DNA of 64,000 nt from Dongia_B soli. GTDB lineage: Bacteria > Pseudomonadota > Alphaproteobacteria > Dongiales > Dongiaceae. Location of the stretch: assembly GCF_034044715.1 (NCBI RefSeq), contig NZ_JAXCLW010000001.1:992001-1056000 (forward strand), written 5' to 3'. Within the stretch, counting starts at the first letter, position 1. Each line of letters opens with the position of its first letter. Both the position numbers and the translations under genes were made by a program. The notes beneath the pieces are model-generated. The model was not told the origin of the DNA, searched no databases, and saw only the letters and a program-made list of their open reading frames with translations. This document shows positions 8,446-16,950 of the stretch, one piece after another.

Positions 8446-9159
8446 TCAGCCTGTGGCGCGAAACTGAATGTCGCCGCTGTTCAGAAAGCAAGTCTTGCTG
8501 AAGAGCGCCAAATCCAAAGGATTTGGCAATCTGACATCGGTGAGATCGGGAAGAGATCTCACAGCGGCGTCATAAGATCGATCGATCTGAGAACTGAAGA
8601 CGATGATCATCCTCTTCTCGCGCGCAAAGGATTTCAGCGCGCGGACCTGAACCATCAGCGGCGGATTTTCGCGCCGCTGATCGAGCAGTTGCAGATAGTC
8701 AACGACCGCCAACGTGCCACAGGGCATGGTACCCATCCGCTCGATGATGTAGCCGGCATTGATGGCATCGGAACAATCCGCGGTGAACAGCGCCTCGAAC
8801 CGAGCATCGTCAACGCCGAGGTCGCGGAATCGTTCCGATACATCTCTGCTCGTGTATTCCAGCGTGAAGAATAGGCTTCGATGACCGGCTTTCATGGCCT
8901 CGATCGCGAGTTCGAGACAGATCAAGGTTTTTCCGTGCCCCGGCCGGGCACCGACCAGAACGAGATCGCCCGGCTGCAATTGAGGAAAGAGCCTACCGGC
9001 CGGTGTCAACGCGGAGAGCTTGGCGGCAAGCAAACTCCATCTGCCGAAACCTTCCTCGATGGCGATACGGTCGAGCGCTTCGTGCAGCGGCATATTCGCT
9101 TCACGGGATAGAAGCTTCGCCTTGCGCTTCAAATGATAGACGGGTGCAGATAGTTTCAT
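8446..9159 (-). CDS. Small DnaB-like (RecA-fold) helicase ATPase
   Basis: A 237-residue protein. The first 50 residues hold a short helical module (LLSREANMPLHEALDR...GFGRWS) seen ahead of several small alphaproteobacterial proteins. The rest is a trimmed DnaB C-terminal ATPase: Walker A GARPGHGKT (about 70-78), a Walker B strand LAVVDYLQLL, and a late SSQIDR motif in the place of the usual arginine-finger strand. Replicative DnaB is about 450-500 residues with an N-terminal primase-binding domain, which is absent here. The start at 9159 has GGGAGG eight bases upstream; the longer frame to 9324 is not supported. It stands alone, without phage or replication genes nearby, so its role is unknown. 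Confidence 0.75.
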   Translation of the reverse strand: MKLSAPVYHLKRKAKLLSREANMPLHEALDRIAIEEGFGRWSLLAAKLSALTPAGRLFPQLQPGDLVLVGARPGHGKTLICLELAIEAMKAGHRSLFFTLEYTSRDVSERFRDLGVDDARFEALFTADCSDAINAGYIIERMGTMPCGTLAVVDYLQLLDQRRENPPLMVQVRALKSFAREKRMIIVFSSQIDRSYDAAVRSLPDLTDVRLPNPLDLALFSKTCFLNSGDIQFRATG

Positions 9160-9555
9160 CGATGGAACCTCCCATTGCGAGCCGTGATCGCAACAACCCC
9201 TCCTTATGCTGCACGCTCGAACAGTCGGTTCAACGATCCATGCGCCCTGCATGAAAGATGCTTTCCCGATGGAGGGAGGAGGGTGGGCGGCACCCGACTC
9301 GAATGATAGCTCAATCTTCGCCATCGCGGAACTCGGTCTATGGCGACTTCGGCCCAGTCGATCGCTGGAATACGTCCGCCCTATTCTTGATGAGAAAGGA
9401 GGGTGTGAATATGCTGGGGATCAACGAACATAGAACGGCATTTCAGGAAGGCTGCTTTCCGTGCGTCACGGAGATGACTTCCCAATTTGTACAGCTGGCG
9501 CCTCGTCAAGAGGGGATCGGTCGCCGAAATGGCGTCAAAGGGAGGATGCAAAACC
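9160..9555. other. Divergent intergenic region with a strong unexplained ribosome site
   Basis: This 396-bp gap separates the DnaB-like gene from the amidase and must hold both promoters. At 9395-9402 there is a near-perfect AAAGGAGG, eight bases before an ATG at 9411. The frame from that ATG runs to 9956 and overlaps the start of the amidase in another frame; its codon use is poor after about 40 codons. A leader peptide that sets amidase translation is possible but unproven. Confidence 0.4.
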
Positions 9556-10440
9556 ATGAAAGTCAAGGTTGCTGCAACGCAGATGGCTTGCAGCTGGGAT
9601 ATGGAGGAAAACCTCGCTACGGCAGAGCGCCTTGTGCGGGCGGCTGCTCGGGAAGGCGGCAATGTAATCCTGCTGCAGGAGATGTTTGCCACTCACTTCT
9701 TCGCCTTCATGGATTGGAAATCGGAATATTTCAAGTTCGCTCTGCCCATAGAAGGCAATCCGATCCTGGCGCGGATGTCCAAGCTGGCAAGCGAACTGGG
9801 CGTCGTGCTGCCGATAAATTTCTTCGAACGGGCGAACAACGCCTATTACAACACCGTCATGATGATCGATGCGGATGGCAAGCAGCTCGGCATCTATCGC
9901 AAGGCACATATTCCGATGGGCCCTCCGGGCTGCTTCGAGAAGGTTTACACCAGTGAGGGCGACACCGGTTTCAAGGTCTGGAAAACCCGGTTCGGAAATC
10001 TCGGTGTCGGCATCTGCTGGGATCAATGGTTCCCGGAATCCGCCCGCTGCATGTGTGTGCTTGGCGCGGATTTGCTCTTTTACCCGACGGGTATTGGTTC
10101 TGATTGTCATGATCATTGGCAAACTGCGATGCAAGGCCACGCCGCCGCCAATTTGACACCGCTCGTGGCATCGAACCGCATCGGCAAGGAAGACGGGGAG
10201 TTCGGATCAACTACTTTCTGGGGCCGCTCATTCATTGCTGGCCCGACGGGTCAAATCGTTGCCAAAGCAAGCCCCAACAAGGAAGAGGTGATCCTGGGCG
10301 AGTTCGATCTTGAGGCAATTCGCGAGATGCGCGCCAATTGGGGTGTCTTTCGCGACCGCAGGCCCGATCTCTATTGGCCGCTTATGACACTCGACGGCCA
10401 AACGCCGCAAGGCTCGCTACCGCCGCAAAGAAACGGTTAG
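9556..10440 (+). CDS. aguB: Carbon-nitrogen hydrolase, probable N-carbamoylputrescine amidase
   Basis: A 294-residue nitrilase-superfamily enzyme with the Glu-Lys-Cys triad visible: LLQEMF (Glu about 42), YRKAHIP (Lys about 118), and GVGICWDQWFPE (Cys about 155). The CWDQWFPE context and overall length match N-carbamoylputrescine amidases, which release ammonia and CO2 from N-carbamoylputrescine to give putrescine in the agmatine route. Start ATG 9556 was chosen because the conserved MKVKVAATQM begins there and GGAGG precedes it; the longer in-frame start at 9487 lacks support. No agmatine deiminase is adjacent. Another amidase specificity is possible. Confidence 0.8.
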   Translation: MKVKVAATQMACSWDMEENLATAERLVRAAAREGGNVILLQEMFATHFFAFMDWKSEYFKFALPIEGNPILARMSKLASELGVVLPINFFERANNAYYNTVMMIDADGKQLGIYRKAHIPMGPPGCFEKVYTSEGDTGFKVWKTRFGNLGVGICWDQWFPESARCMCVLGADLLFYPTGIGSDCHDHWQTAMQGHAAANLTPLVASNRIGKEDGEFGSTTFWGRSFIAGPTGQIVAKASPNKEEVILGEFDLEAIREMRANWGVFRDRRPDLYWPLMTLDGQTPQGSLPPQRNG

Positions 10441-10493
10441 GAGGAAACCCAGGATACCCCTCTGAGTACGGGGGCATATCAGGTGAGTGGAAT

Positions 10494-10570
10494 TGGCGTC
10501 CCCGAGAGGATTCGAACCTCCGACCTGCGGTTTAGGAAACCGACGCTCTATCCTGCTGAGCTACGGGGAC
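10494..10570 (-). tRNA. tRNA-Arg (anticodon CCU)
   Basis: A full cloverleaf folds on the minus strand over 77 bases, including an encoded CCA end. The 7-bp acceptor stem GTCCCCG/CGGGGAC is perfect, the D arm is GCTC/GAGC, and the T arm is GGAGG-TTCGAAT-CCTCT. The anticodon loop TTCCTAA gives CCU, which reads AGG. The outermost anticodon-stem pair (27-43) is T/C, a mismatch. Confidence 0.95.
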
Positions 10571-10634
10571 GCGGGCAAGGCGGTTATAGCAGAGGTCATA
10601 TGATCTGGCAAAAGCCGCGGCGCGCCGGCGGCGG

Positions 10635-11792
10635 CTATTTTTTGGGCTGGGCGACCGCGCCGAGACGCCACCAGACGGCGTCGCTGAGGGCGCCGGCCGG
10701 AGCCCGGGCCAGCACTGGATCAGGCGCACCGGTCAGCAGCACATTGACGCTGCGGTCATAGGATTCGGGGTTCAGCTTGCCGATCGGTTGCTTGTCGGAA
10801 TTCAGCAGGACATCGACCGCCTTCAGGCTTTCGGCCAGGGTTGCGCGATCGATCCCGGCGCCGCTGTTGACCGGCTTGGCTGGCACGGTTCCCACCTGCT
10901 CGGTCTCTTGTTGCGCGGTCTTGTCGGACAGGCCGGTAAGCAGCCTGAGCGCGGCACTGCGGTTGTCATGAAATTGCTGCCAACCCTGGCGGGCGGCCGC
11001 CAGGAAACGGGCGAAGCGGTCGAGCCGCGCCGGGTCATGCAGATCCTCGGCGCGGGCATAAAGACCATCTTCCAGCGTTTCAACATCGAGATCTTCATAA
11101 CGGAAAACCGTCAGGTCCTTCGCCTTGAGCCCGGCGATCTTCAACTGCCGAGGAATGAGATAGGCGGTCGAGGTGATGCAATCGAGGCGATGATCGGCAA
11201 GGGCTTGGAGATCGTCAGCCTGCTGCGAAAGCGTGACGCCGTTCTCTTCGCCGAAAGTGCTGATATTCAGCCGGTTCATCCAGGCATAGAAAGAGCTTTC
11301 CTGATGGTCGAGCCGGATGCCGATGCTGGTGCCGCGAAGATCGGCCGGCGCCCGGATCGGACGACGACAAAAAAGCGCCAGGCCCGCTTGCTGGAAGAAT
11401 TGCGCGATATGCTGGATCGGCGCGCCTTCCTCGCGCAGCCGCAAGGCGGTGGACATGGTGTCGACGGCAAGATCGGCCTTGCCCTCGGCCAGCATCTGCG
11501 CCGGCGTGCGGTCGGCCGGGGCGATGAAGCGAACCTGAAGGCCTGCATCGGCAAAGAGGTGATCGGCCAGTGCCATATAGAAACCGATGGTTCGCGGGGC
11601 GGCGGTTTCCGGCAGGGCCACGGTCAGGGTTGCGATCGCCGGCGCAACTGCGGGTGCGGTGGCCGCTGCGGCGGCCGATGGCGGTTCCTGCGCGGTGAAC
11701 AAAAGCGACAAAACGGCCGGGATCAGCCATTTCGGCAAGCGAGTCGCCAGGCTGTACGGCGCCGGCAGAAGATGAGGTGAGGGAACCGGCAT
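10635..11792 (-). CDS. NMT1/SsuA-type periplasmic substrate-binding protein
   Basis: A 385-residue protein with an N-terminal hydrophobic signal segment (about residues 20-45, rich in Ala) followed by a type II periplasmic binding fold. The pattern fits NMT1/THI5-like and SsuA-like proteins: IGFYMALADHLFADAGLQV, the GKADLAVDTM strand, and LRGTSIGIRLDHQESSFYAWMNR. Such proteins deliver aromatic, sulfonate or pyrimidine-like compounds to an ABC importer. No permease or ATPase gene lies beside it, so it is an orphan here. The tRNA-Arg lies just downstream on the same strand. The start at 11792 has no clear ribosome site. Substrate cannot be assigned. Confidence 0.7.
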   Translation of the reverse strand: MPVPSPHLLPAPYSLATRLPKWLIPAVLSLLFTAQEPPSAAAAATAPAVAPAIATLTVALPETAAPRTIGFYMALADHLFADAGLQVRFIAPADRTPAQMLAEGKADLAVDTMSTALRLREEGAPIQHIAQFFQQAGLALFCRRPIRAPADLRGTSIGIRLDHQESSFYAWMNRLNISTFGEENGVTLSQQADDLQALADHRLDCITSTAYLIPRQLKIAGLKAKDLTVFRYEDLDVETLEDGLYARAEDLHDPARLDRFARFLAAARQGWQQFHDNRSAALRLLTGLSDKTAQQETEQVGTVPAKPVNSGAGIDRATLAESLKAVDVLLNSDKQPIGKLNPESYDRSVNVLLTGAPDPVLARAPAGALSDAVWWRLGAVAQPKK

Positions 11793-11910
11793 TGGCTGAA
11801 ACCATCTTGCACTTCGTCGGGCGCCAGACTACAGCCGAGGCAAGGATGGGCCAACTGGGAACGGCATCACCGACGGCATGACGAGGCAGGCATATCAGGA
11901 TGCGACGGCA

Positions 11911-12921
11911 ATGACCGATATCAAATCGCTCTCGGTAATCGGCGCCGGAGCCTGGGGCACGGCGTTGGCATTGATCGCCGCGCGTGCCGGCCGCGACACG
12001 CAGCTCTGGGTGCGTCGCCCGGAACAGGCGGAGGTGATGCGGCGCGACGGCGCCAATAAGCGGTATTTGCCGGGTGTCGGGCTGCCGCCGGATTTGCGGA
12101 TTGCCGGCGATCTCCCTGATGCTTTCTCCGCCGCTTTGTCGGCCGATGCCGTGCTCTACGCACAGCCCTCGCAGTATTTCCGCGCTTTCTGCCGGGCGGC
12201 GCGGCCGTATCTCGCGCCCACCAGCCCGCTGGTGATCTGCGCCAAGGGAATCGAGCTGGGTAGCGGGCGGCTGATGACCGAGATAGCGGCGGAGGAATTG
12301 CCGGGCCAATGCATTGCGGTGCTCTCGGGCCCCAGTTTCGCGGCCGAGGCAGCGCGCGGTTTGCCGACGGCGGTGGCGATCGCCGCCGCGGAAGACACCG
12401 TCGCCCAGCGCCTGATGGCGGCGCTCAGCCATGCCGCCTTCCGTCCCTATGGCGCTTCCGATCTGGTCGGCGTCGAGGTTGCGGGAGCGACCAAGAATGT
12501 GTTGGCGATCGCTTGCGGCATGGTCATCGGTCGCGGCCTCGGGGAGAATGCCCGGGCCGCCCTGATCACGCGCGGCCTGGCTGAAGTCAGCCGGCTGGCA
12601 CTGGCCAAAGGCGGGCGCAGCGAGACCCTGATGGGGCTCGCAGGTTTCGGCGATCTCATCCTTACCTGCTGCAGCCTGAAATCGCGCAATACCTCGCTTG
12701 GCCATGAACTGGGCGAAGGGCGCAAAGTGGCCGATATCCTGGCGCAGCGTCATACGGTGGCGGAAGGCGTCACCACCGCCGCCGCCGTGGTCGCCCTGGC
12801 CGAGCAATTGCAGGTGGATATGCCCCTGTGCCGGGCGGTGGATGATATCCTCAGCGGGCGGATCAATATCGATACGGCCGTCCAGACGCTCCTGGCCCGT
12901 CCGCTGAAACGCGAGTTCTGA
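11911..12921 (+). CDS. gpsA: NAD(P)H-dependent glycerol-3-phosphate dehydrogenase
   Basis: A 336-residue enzyme that reduces dihydroxyacetone phosphate to sn-glycerol-3-phosphate for phospholipid synthesis. It opens with the dinucleotide-binding GAGAWGTALA, then shows CAKGIE, LSGPSFAAE, and the catalytic-lysine region GATKNVLAIACG, followed by GLAGFGDLILTC and the typical C-terminal SRN...G motif. Length matches the family. I prefer ATG 11911 to the in-frame ATG 11878 because the conserved Rossmann strand begins a few residues later and an AGGA lies upstream. It is divergent from the NMT1-type gene and monocistronic as far as can be seen. Confidence 0.95.
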   Translation: MTDIKSLSVIGAGAWGTALALIAARAGRDTQLWVRRPEQAEVMRRDGANKRYLPGVGLPPDLRIAGDLPDAFSAALSADAVLYAQPSQYFRAFCRAARPYLAPTSPLVICAKGIELGSGRLMTEIAAEELPGQCIAVLSGPSFAAEAARGLPTAVAIAAAEDTVAQRLMAALSHAAFRPYGASDLVGVEVAGATKNVLAIACGMVIGRGLGENARAALITRGLAEVSRLALAKGGRSETLMGLAGFGDLILTCCSLKSRNTSLGHELGEGRKVADILAQRHTVAEGVTTAAAVVALAEQLQVDMPLCRAVDDILSGRINIDTAVQTLLARPLKREF

Positions 12922-13127
12922 CGATTTTGATCTAATGCATGCCGTTTTCAATCGATGCATTTGCGTTAAGAAGTTTCAGCCTAGTAAAAAAGTTTTCAAT
13001 CTGGTAAACAACTCCTAATGGCCGATGAACGGCCAACGAAGAATAAGTGTGTCTGAGAGGATTGTGACGCGGGAGCTGTGTTCGGCTGAATATGGCGGAT
13101 CGTGTCTATCAACGGGAGACCCGTCTA

Positions 13128-13412
13128 ATGGCTGAATCTATGCAAGCCCGGATCGACGCTATGTTTCGGCGCGATAAGCTCTGGGCCTTTGGGTTCGTTC
13201 TGGTTCTGTGGGCTGTGCTCGCTTTTGTGTTCTTCAGCGTCAATCCGCTGATCCCCGACAACACGATGCGTGTCGTCATTGCCGTCGCCGCGGTTGTGCT
13301 CGGCCTGTTCAACACGGCCTCGATCGTGGCGATGATCTCGCATTACAGCCACGACAAAAATTTCATCTACGAACTGGACATTCGGCATCTCGACGAAGCC
13401 CGCCACCATTGA
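13128..13412 (+). CDS. Small two-TM membrane protein of an APC-permease locus
   Basis: A 94-residue protein of unknown family. Two hydrophobic helices occupy roughly residues 20-42 and 48-72, flanked by a charged N-terminus and a soluble tail (HDKNFIYELDIRHLDE). The ATG at 13128 has GGGAG 9-13 bases upstream; the earlier ATG at 13092 is less well placed. It is the first of four same-strand genes ending in an amino-acid permease, with 86 bases to the next gene. I infer a small accessory or stabilising subunit of the transporter, but nothing in the sequence proves it. Confidence 0.6.
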   Translation: MAESMQARIDAMFRRDKLWAFGFVLVLWAVLAFVFFSVNPLIPDNTMRVVIAVAAVVLGLFNTASIVAMISHYSHDKNFIYELDIRHLDEARHH

Positions 13413-13498
13413 GCGGACCGTCTTTGCCGGTTGCCTGATGCTGCGGGCGTGGCGCTGACGCAGGTCGGGAAAGACTTTACTCGGGAGGGGGAGGCTCC

Positions 13499-13924
13499 AT
13501 GGCAAAAGCAAAATATCAACCGCCGAAACAGGGCGTGGCAGGGCAGATCATCGACGCTTTGCTGGTCCTGATCGCTGTGTTCGTGGCACTTTACGTGCCC
13601 TTGGTCTTCAATCTCGCAGGTGCGTCGACCCGCACCATCCTGCCGGCCGGTGTGACCCAGGAAACTGCTGCCGACGGCACGGTCACCTTCACCGGCGCGA
13701 CCTGGGAAAATCTCGGCCAGAACGCGACCATGCAGAAGCAATGGGAAGCGCTCGGCTATGACGTGAACAGCGCCGCCGCGTTGATCACCCAGTGGTTCGA
13801 TTACAGCTTCAACTGGTCGATGCTATTGCTCACCGCCGTCGTCATCATCGGCTATTTCGGCTTCCTGCTGGTCTTTTCGGACAAGGAATACAAGGAAGTC
13901 ATTGCGGAAAAATTCGACCGATAA
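13499..13924 (+). CDS. Small membrane protein with an extracytoplasmic loop (APC-permease locus)
   Basis: A 141-residue protein with one hydrophobic helix near residues 17-38 and a second near 103-125, separated by a polar loop of about 60 residues that would lie in the periplasm. A charged cytoplasmic tail (SDKEYKEVIAEKFDR) follows. A very purine-rich ribosome site (GGGAGGGGGAGG) precedes the ATG. It sits between two other small membrane genes and ahead of the permease, all in one direction. I do not recognise the family. The architecture suggests an accessory subunit. Confidence 0.65.
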   Translation: MAKAKYQPPKQGVAGQIIDALLVLIAVFVALYVPLVFNLAGASTRTILPAGVTQETAADGTVTFTGATWENLGQNATMQKQWEALGYDVNSAAALITQWFDYSFNWSMLLLTAVVIIGYFGFLLVFSDKEYKEVIAEKFDR

Positions 13925-13962
13925 AGATCGTCATCGCCACGATAAAGGCGAGGGGAGAGACC

Positions 13963-14142
13963 ATGGATTTCTGGGATATCTTGCAATATGCCGCCTGGGC
14001 GGCGGCGGCCTTGCTGGTTCTATGGATGGTGTTCGATGCCATCCGCATCAGCCAGCATTTCAGCGAGGATGTGTTGACCAGTTCGCAGGAAGGCATCGAC
14101 GAACTGGCCCTGCAGCAAGAGCAACATCGGAGCGGGAGATAA
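13963..14142 (+). CDS. 59-residue single-TM protein (APC-permease locus)
   Basis: This gene begins at an ATG with AGGGGAGAG close upstream and ends four bases before the permease start. The product has a short amphipathic start (MDFWDILQ), one hydrophobic helix (about residues 9-28), and a soluble acidic tail ending in LQQEQHRSGR. Size and position recall small accessory subunits beside secondary transporters, but no family match is claimed. It is easily missed by gene callers because of its length. Confidence 0.65.
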   Translation: MDFWDILQYAAWAAAALLVLWMVFDAIRISQHFSEDVLTSSQEGIDELALQQEQHRSGR

Positions 14143-14145
14143 ATC

Positions 14146-15585
14146 ATGTCGGATGTTGCCTTGGATCAAGCCACGACGACAGCCACGCCGACCGTTATCA
14201 ATCTGCGGAAGGTGCTGGGGCCAGCCCATGTCTGGGCGCTGGGCGTCGGCATCGTTCTGGTCGGCGAATTCATGGGCTGGAACTTCTCGGTCGCAAAAGG
14301 CGGGGCCTATGGCTCGCTGGTCGCCTGCTGGGTGGTCGGCCTGCTTTACACCTGCGTCGCCATGATCGATTCGGAGATCACCTCCACGGTCGCGGCGGCC
14401 GGCGGGCAATATGCCCAGGCTAAGCACACGACCGGGCCCCTGATGGCCTTCAATGTCGGCCTCTATCTGGTCATGGCCTATACCATGCTGGAAGCGGCCG
14501 ACGTGCTGGTGATCGGTGACTTGGTGAAAATGGGCGCGGAAGAGCTGGGAAGGCCCGGCGTTGATCCGCATCCATTCGTCTTCTTCATGGTCGCGGCGCT
14601 TGCCTTCTTGAACTATCGCGGCGTTTTCATGGCCCTGTCGGTGAACTTCCTGATCACCGCCATCGCCTTTGTCTCGATTATCGTCCTGTGGATCGGCGTG
14701 CATCCCTTCTCGCCGGGCGAAATCACGCAGCACGCGGAAATGCTGGCAATCCAGCCGCTGCCGGAACTCTCCAACGTGCCCGGCCTGCCTTATGGCTGGA
14801 TGGGCGTGCTGGCCTCGTTCCAATTCGGCATCTGGTATTATCTCGGCATCGAAGGCACCTGCCAGGCGGCGGAAGAAGTCCGCTCGGCCGGCCGCTCCCT
14901 GCCGCTCGGCACCATGACCGGCATGATCACGCTGCTGATCGCCGCCGCGCTCACCTGGTGGATCTGCGCCGGCATGCTGCCCTGGGATTATCTGGGTCAG
15001 GCGCTGGCACCGCTGTATGACGCCTCGAAGATGAGTGGCAGCACCTTCCTGCATGTGCTGCTCTGGGTCGCCACGGTGTTCTCGGCGACTGCCTCGGCCA
15101 ATGGCTGCATCAATGACGCCTCGCGTGCCTGGTTCTCGATGGGTCGCGACCGTTATCTGCCGCAATGGTTCTCGGCAGTGCATCCGAAATACCGCACGCC
15201 CTATCGCTCGATCCTGTTCCTGATCCCGATCGCCGTCGCTTTCGGCTTCACCGGGCTCCTGGCGCAGACGATCACCTTCTCGATCCTCTCCGGCCTGCTC
15301 GGCTATACCTTCATGCCGATCAACGTCATGAAGTTCCGGCGCAAATGGCCGCTGGGATCGATCAAGCGGGGCTATGTCCATCCGGGACATCCGATCCCGG
15401 CGATCGTGCTCTTCATCCTCTGCGTTGCCACCCTTTTCGCCGTTTTCCTCGGCTTCGGGGCGCAGCTCCTGGCGATGATGATGTTCTATATCCTGGCCTC
15501 GATCTGGTTTGCCTTCCATCGCTACAAATATGTGCGGCGCGGCGACCAGTTCACCATGTCCTGGCCGCGGCCCCTGGGTTACTGA
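14146..15585 (+). CDS. APC-family amino-acid/ethanolamine-type permease
   Basis: A 479-residue permease with about twelve hydrophobic helices. The first helix holds the unwound substrate-site motif (GVGIVLVGEFMGWNFSVAKGG), typical of the ethanolamine-permease branch of the APC superfamily, and the protein continues with WYYLGIEGTCQAAEEVRSAGRSLPLG, another feature of that group. It would import ethanolamine or an amino acid/amine by proton symport across the inner membrane. It is the last gene of a four-gene run of membrane proteins, followed by a hairpin terminator. No ethanolamine ammonia-lyase is in the window, so the substrate is open. Confidence 0.8.
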   Translation: MSDVALDQATTTATPTVINLRKVLGPAHVWALGVGIVLVGEFMGWNFSVAKGGAYGSLVACWVVGLLYTCVAMIDSEITSTVAAAGGQYAQAKHTTGPLMAFNVGLYLVMAYTMLEAADVLVIGDLVKMGAEELGRPGVDPHPFVFFMVAALAFLNYRGVFMALSVNFLITAIAFVSIIVLWIGVHPFSPGEITQHAEMLAIQPLPELSNVPGLPYGWMGVLASFQFGIWYYLGIEGTCQAAEEVRSAGRSLPLGTMTGMITLLIAAALTWWICAGMLPWDYLGQALAPLYDASKMSGSTFLHVLLWVATVFSATASANGCINDASRAWFSMGRDRYLPQWFSAVHPKYRTPYRSILFLIPIAVAFGFTGLLAQTITFSILSGLLGYTFMPINVMKFRRKWPLGSIKRGYVHPGHPIPAIVLFILCVATLFAVFLGFGAQLLAMMMFYILASIWFAFHRYKYVRRGDQFTMSWPRPLGY

Positions 15586-15664
15586 GAAGGGGTTGCGAGG
15601 AATATGGTTAAGGGCTTGTTTAAAAGACCATAAGACAGGCCTGGCTTGGTAACGAGCCGTTAAG

Positions 15665-15700
15665 ACCGGCCGATGGAAAATAACCATCGGCCGGTTTCCT
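15665..15700 (+). terminator. Rho-independent terminator after permease locus
   Basis: A perfect 12-bp stem (ACCGGCCGATGG / CCATCGGCCGGT) with a 7-base loop, followed by a short TTTCC tail. The T tract is weak but the stem is very stable. It lies 80 bases past the permease stop. Confidence 0.75.
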
Positions 15701-15730
15701 ATAAAGCGGCACCTATCGAGCGGGGGTAGA

Positions 15731-16159
15731 ATGATGACATCGGGGTTGCTTTGCGCAACGGACGGATCGGCGATTTCGGAAAAGGCGGTGGTCTATGCCG
15801 CCGAGCTGGCGCGGTCGCAGCAACAGCATCTCGCCTTTCTCACCGTCGTCACCGGTTCGGAAGACCAGCACCCGATGGTCTGGGACGAAAAGCGCCTGCG
15901 GGCCGGCGACCTGCCGCCCGATCGCGAATTGCTCTCCGCGCTCAGCGTTGCCACGCATCAGGAGCTGCAGCATCTGACCTGCGTGCGGGTTCATGGCCGC
16001 AATCCCGCCGCCGCTATTGTGAGCTATGCGGAGAAGAACAACTATCACCACATCATTGCCGGCTCGGCGGGGCTGACCGGGGCGAAGCGCCTGCTACTGG
16101 GATCAGTGGCCGCAGATATCGTCACCCGGGCCCATTGCCCCGTCACGATCGTGCGATGA
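15731..16159 (+). CDS. Universal stress protein (UspA family)
   Basis: A 142-residue single Usp domain. It has the opening LLCATDGSAISEKAV, and the C-terminal ATP-binding signature in the form GSAGLTGAKRLLLGSVAADIV then PVTIV, matching G-x2-G-x9-G-S/T. Such proteins bind ATP and help survival under stress or starvation. The family length is normal. It lies between the two permease loci on the same strand; a terminator separates it from the first. Two adjacent ATGs (15731, 15734) could start it. Confidence 0.9.
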   Translation: MMTSGLLCATDGSAISEKAVVYAAELARSQQQHLAFLTVVTGSEDQHPMVWDEKRLRAGDLPPDRELLSALSVATHQELQHLTCVRVHGRNPAAAIVSYAEKNNYHHIIAGSAGLTGAKRLLLGSVAADIVTRAHCPVTIVR

Positions 16160-16200
16160 TGCCGGTGAAATGAGATGACGCGAGGCAATTCAAGACGCCG

Positions 16201-16914
16201 ATGACGACAGGCGAAACGATTATCCTAATTATCCTCGTTGTTGCAGCGGCCGTTACGCTCGGCGGGATCTATCGGCGTGACCGCCGACGCTTGAAGCAAC
16301 GGCGCAGCATCCTGTTTTCGCAATGCCTGACTCTGCTGGAAGGGCCCCAACTGCGTCAGAATGATCTCGATTATCCGGTGCTCACCGGCCGCTATCAGGG
16401 CCACAGCGTTCATATCGATGCCATCATCGATCATATCGCCGTCCGCAAGGTGCCCAGCCTATGGCTGCGGGCGAATTTGATGGCGCCCCTGCCGGGCATG
16501 CCGACGCTCGATATCCTGATGCGGGCCCACAATGTCGAGTTCTTCTCGCCGTCCAATGATCTGCCGCATCGCCTCGATCTGCCGCTCGGCTGGCCAAAGG
16601 ATGCCACGATTCGCAGCGACGATCCGGCGCGCTTGCCGCCGCCTGAGATTTTGACGCCGCATATGAATTTCTTCGACAAGCCGCAAGCGAAAGAAATGCT
16701 GCTGACGGCGAAAGGCGTGCGGCTGGTGTTTCAGGCGCGCCAAGCCGATCGCTTGCAGTATCAAGTGTTGCGCCAGGCGGATTTCGAGAATCCGGTCCTC
16801 GCACCGGCGCTGCTGCAGGATCTGCTCGATCGATTGATCGCGATTCATCGTGATGTCGCAACAGCGCTAACGGCGCACGCGCCAGACTCGAAAGCCCCGG
16901 AAACGCATTCATGA
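16201..16914 (+). CDS. Membrane-anchored protein of unknown function
   Basis: A 237-residue protein with one N-terminal hydrophobic helix (about residues 6-24) followed by a basic stretch (RRDRRRLKQRR), so the rest should be in the cytoplasm. The soluble part is about 200 residues with mixed strands and helices; I see the repeated-looking sequence VLTGRYQGHSVHID but recognise no family. It lies 41 bases after the UspA gene and 36 before the next, so the three may be co-transcribed with the second permease. Codon bias is clearly coding. Confidence 0.7.
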   Translation: MTTGETIILIILVVAAAVTLGGIYRRDRRRLKQRRSILFSQCLTLLEGPQLRQNDLDYPVLTGRYQGHSVHIDAIIDHIAVRKVPSLWLRANLMAPLPGMPTLDILMRAHNVEFFSPSNDLPHRLDLPLGWPKDATIRSDDPARLPPPEILTPHMNFFDKPQAKEMLLTAKGVRLVFQARQADRLQYQVLRQADFENPVLAPALLQDLLDRLIAIHRDVATALTAHAPDSKAPETHS

Positions 16915-16950
16915 CTCGTGCACCAATGATGGACCAATGCGTTAAAAAAT

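Noticed and set aside
9258..9956. 232-residue plus-strand frame overlapping the amidase
   Set aside because: Not a gene of its own: codon use collapses where the amidase begins. Only its strong ribosome site at 9395-9402 is reported.
11215..12960. 581-residue minus-strand frame opposite gpsA
   Set aside because: It is a shadow of gpsA and the NMT1-type gene; both real genes have strong motifs.
14020..15687. 555-residue minus-strand frame opposite the permease
   Set aside because: Composition (very high His, Arg, Asp, Gln) is that of an antisense shadow of a membrane protein; no family motif.
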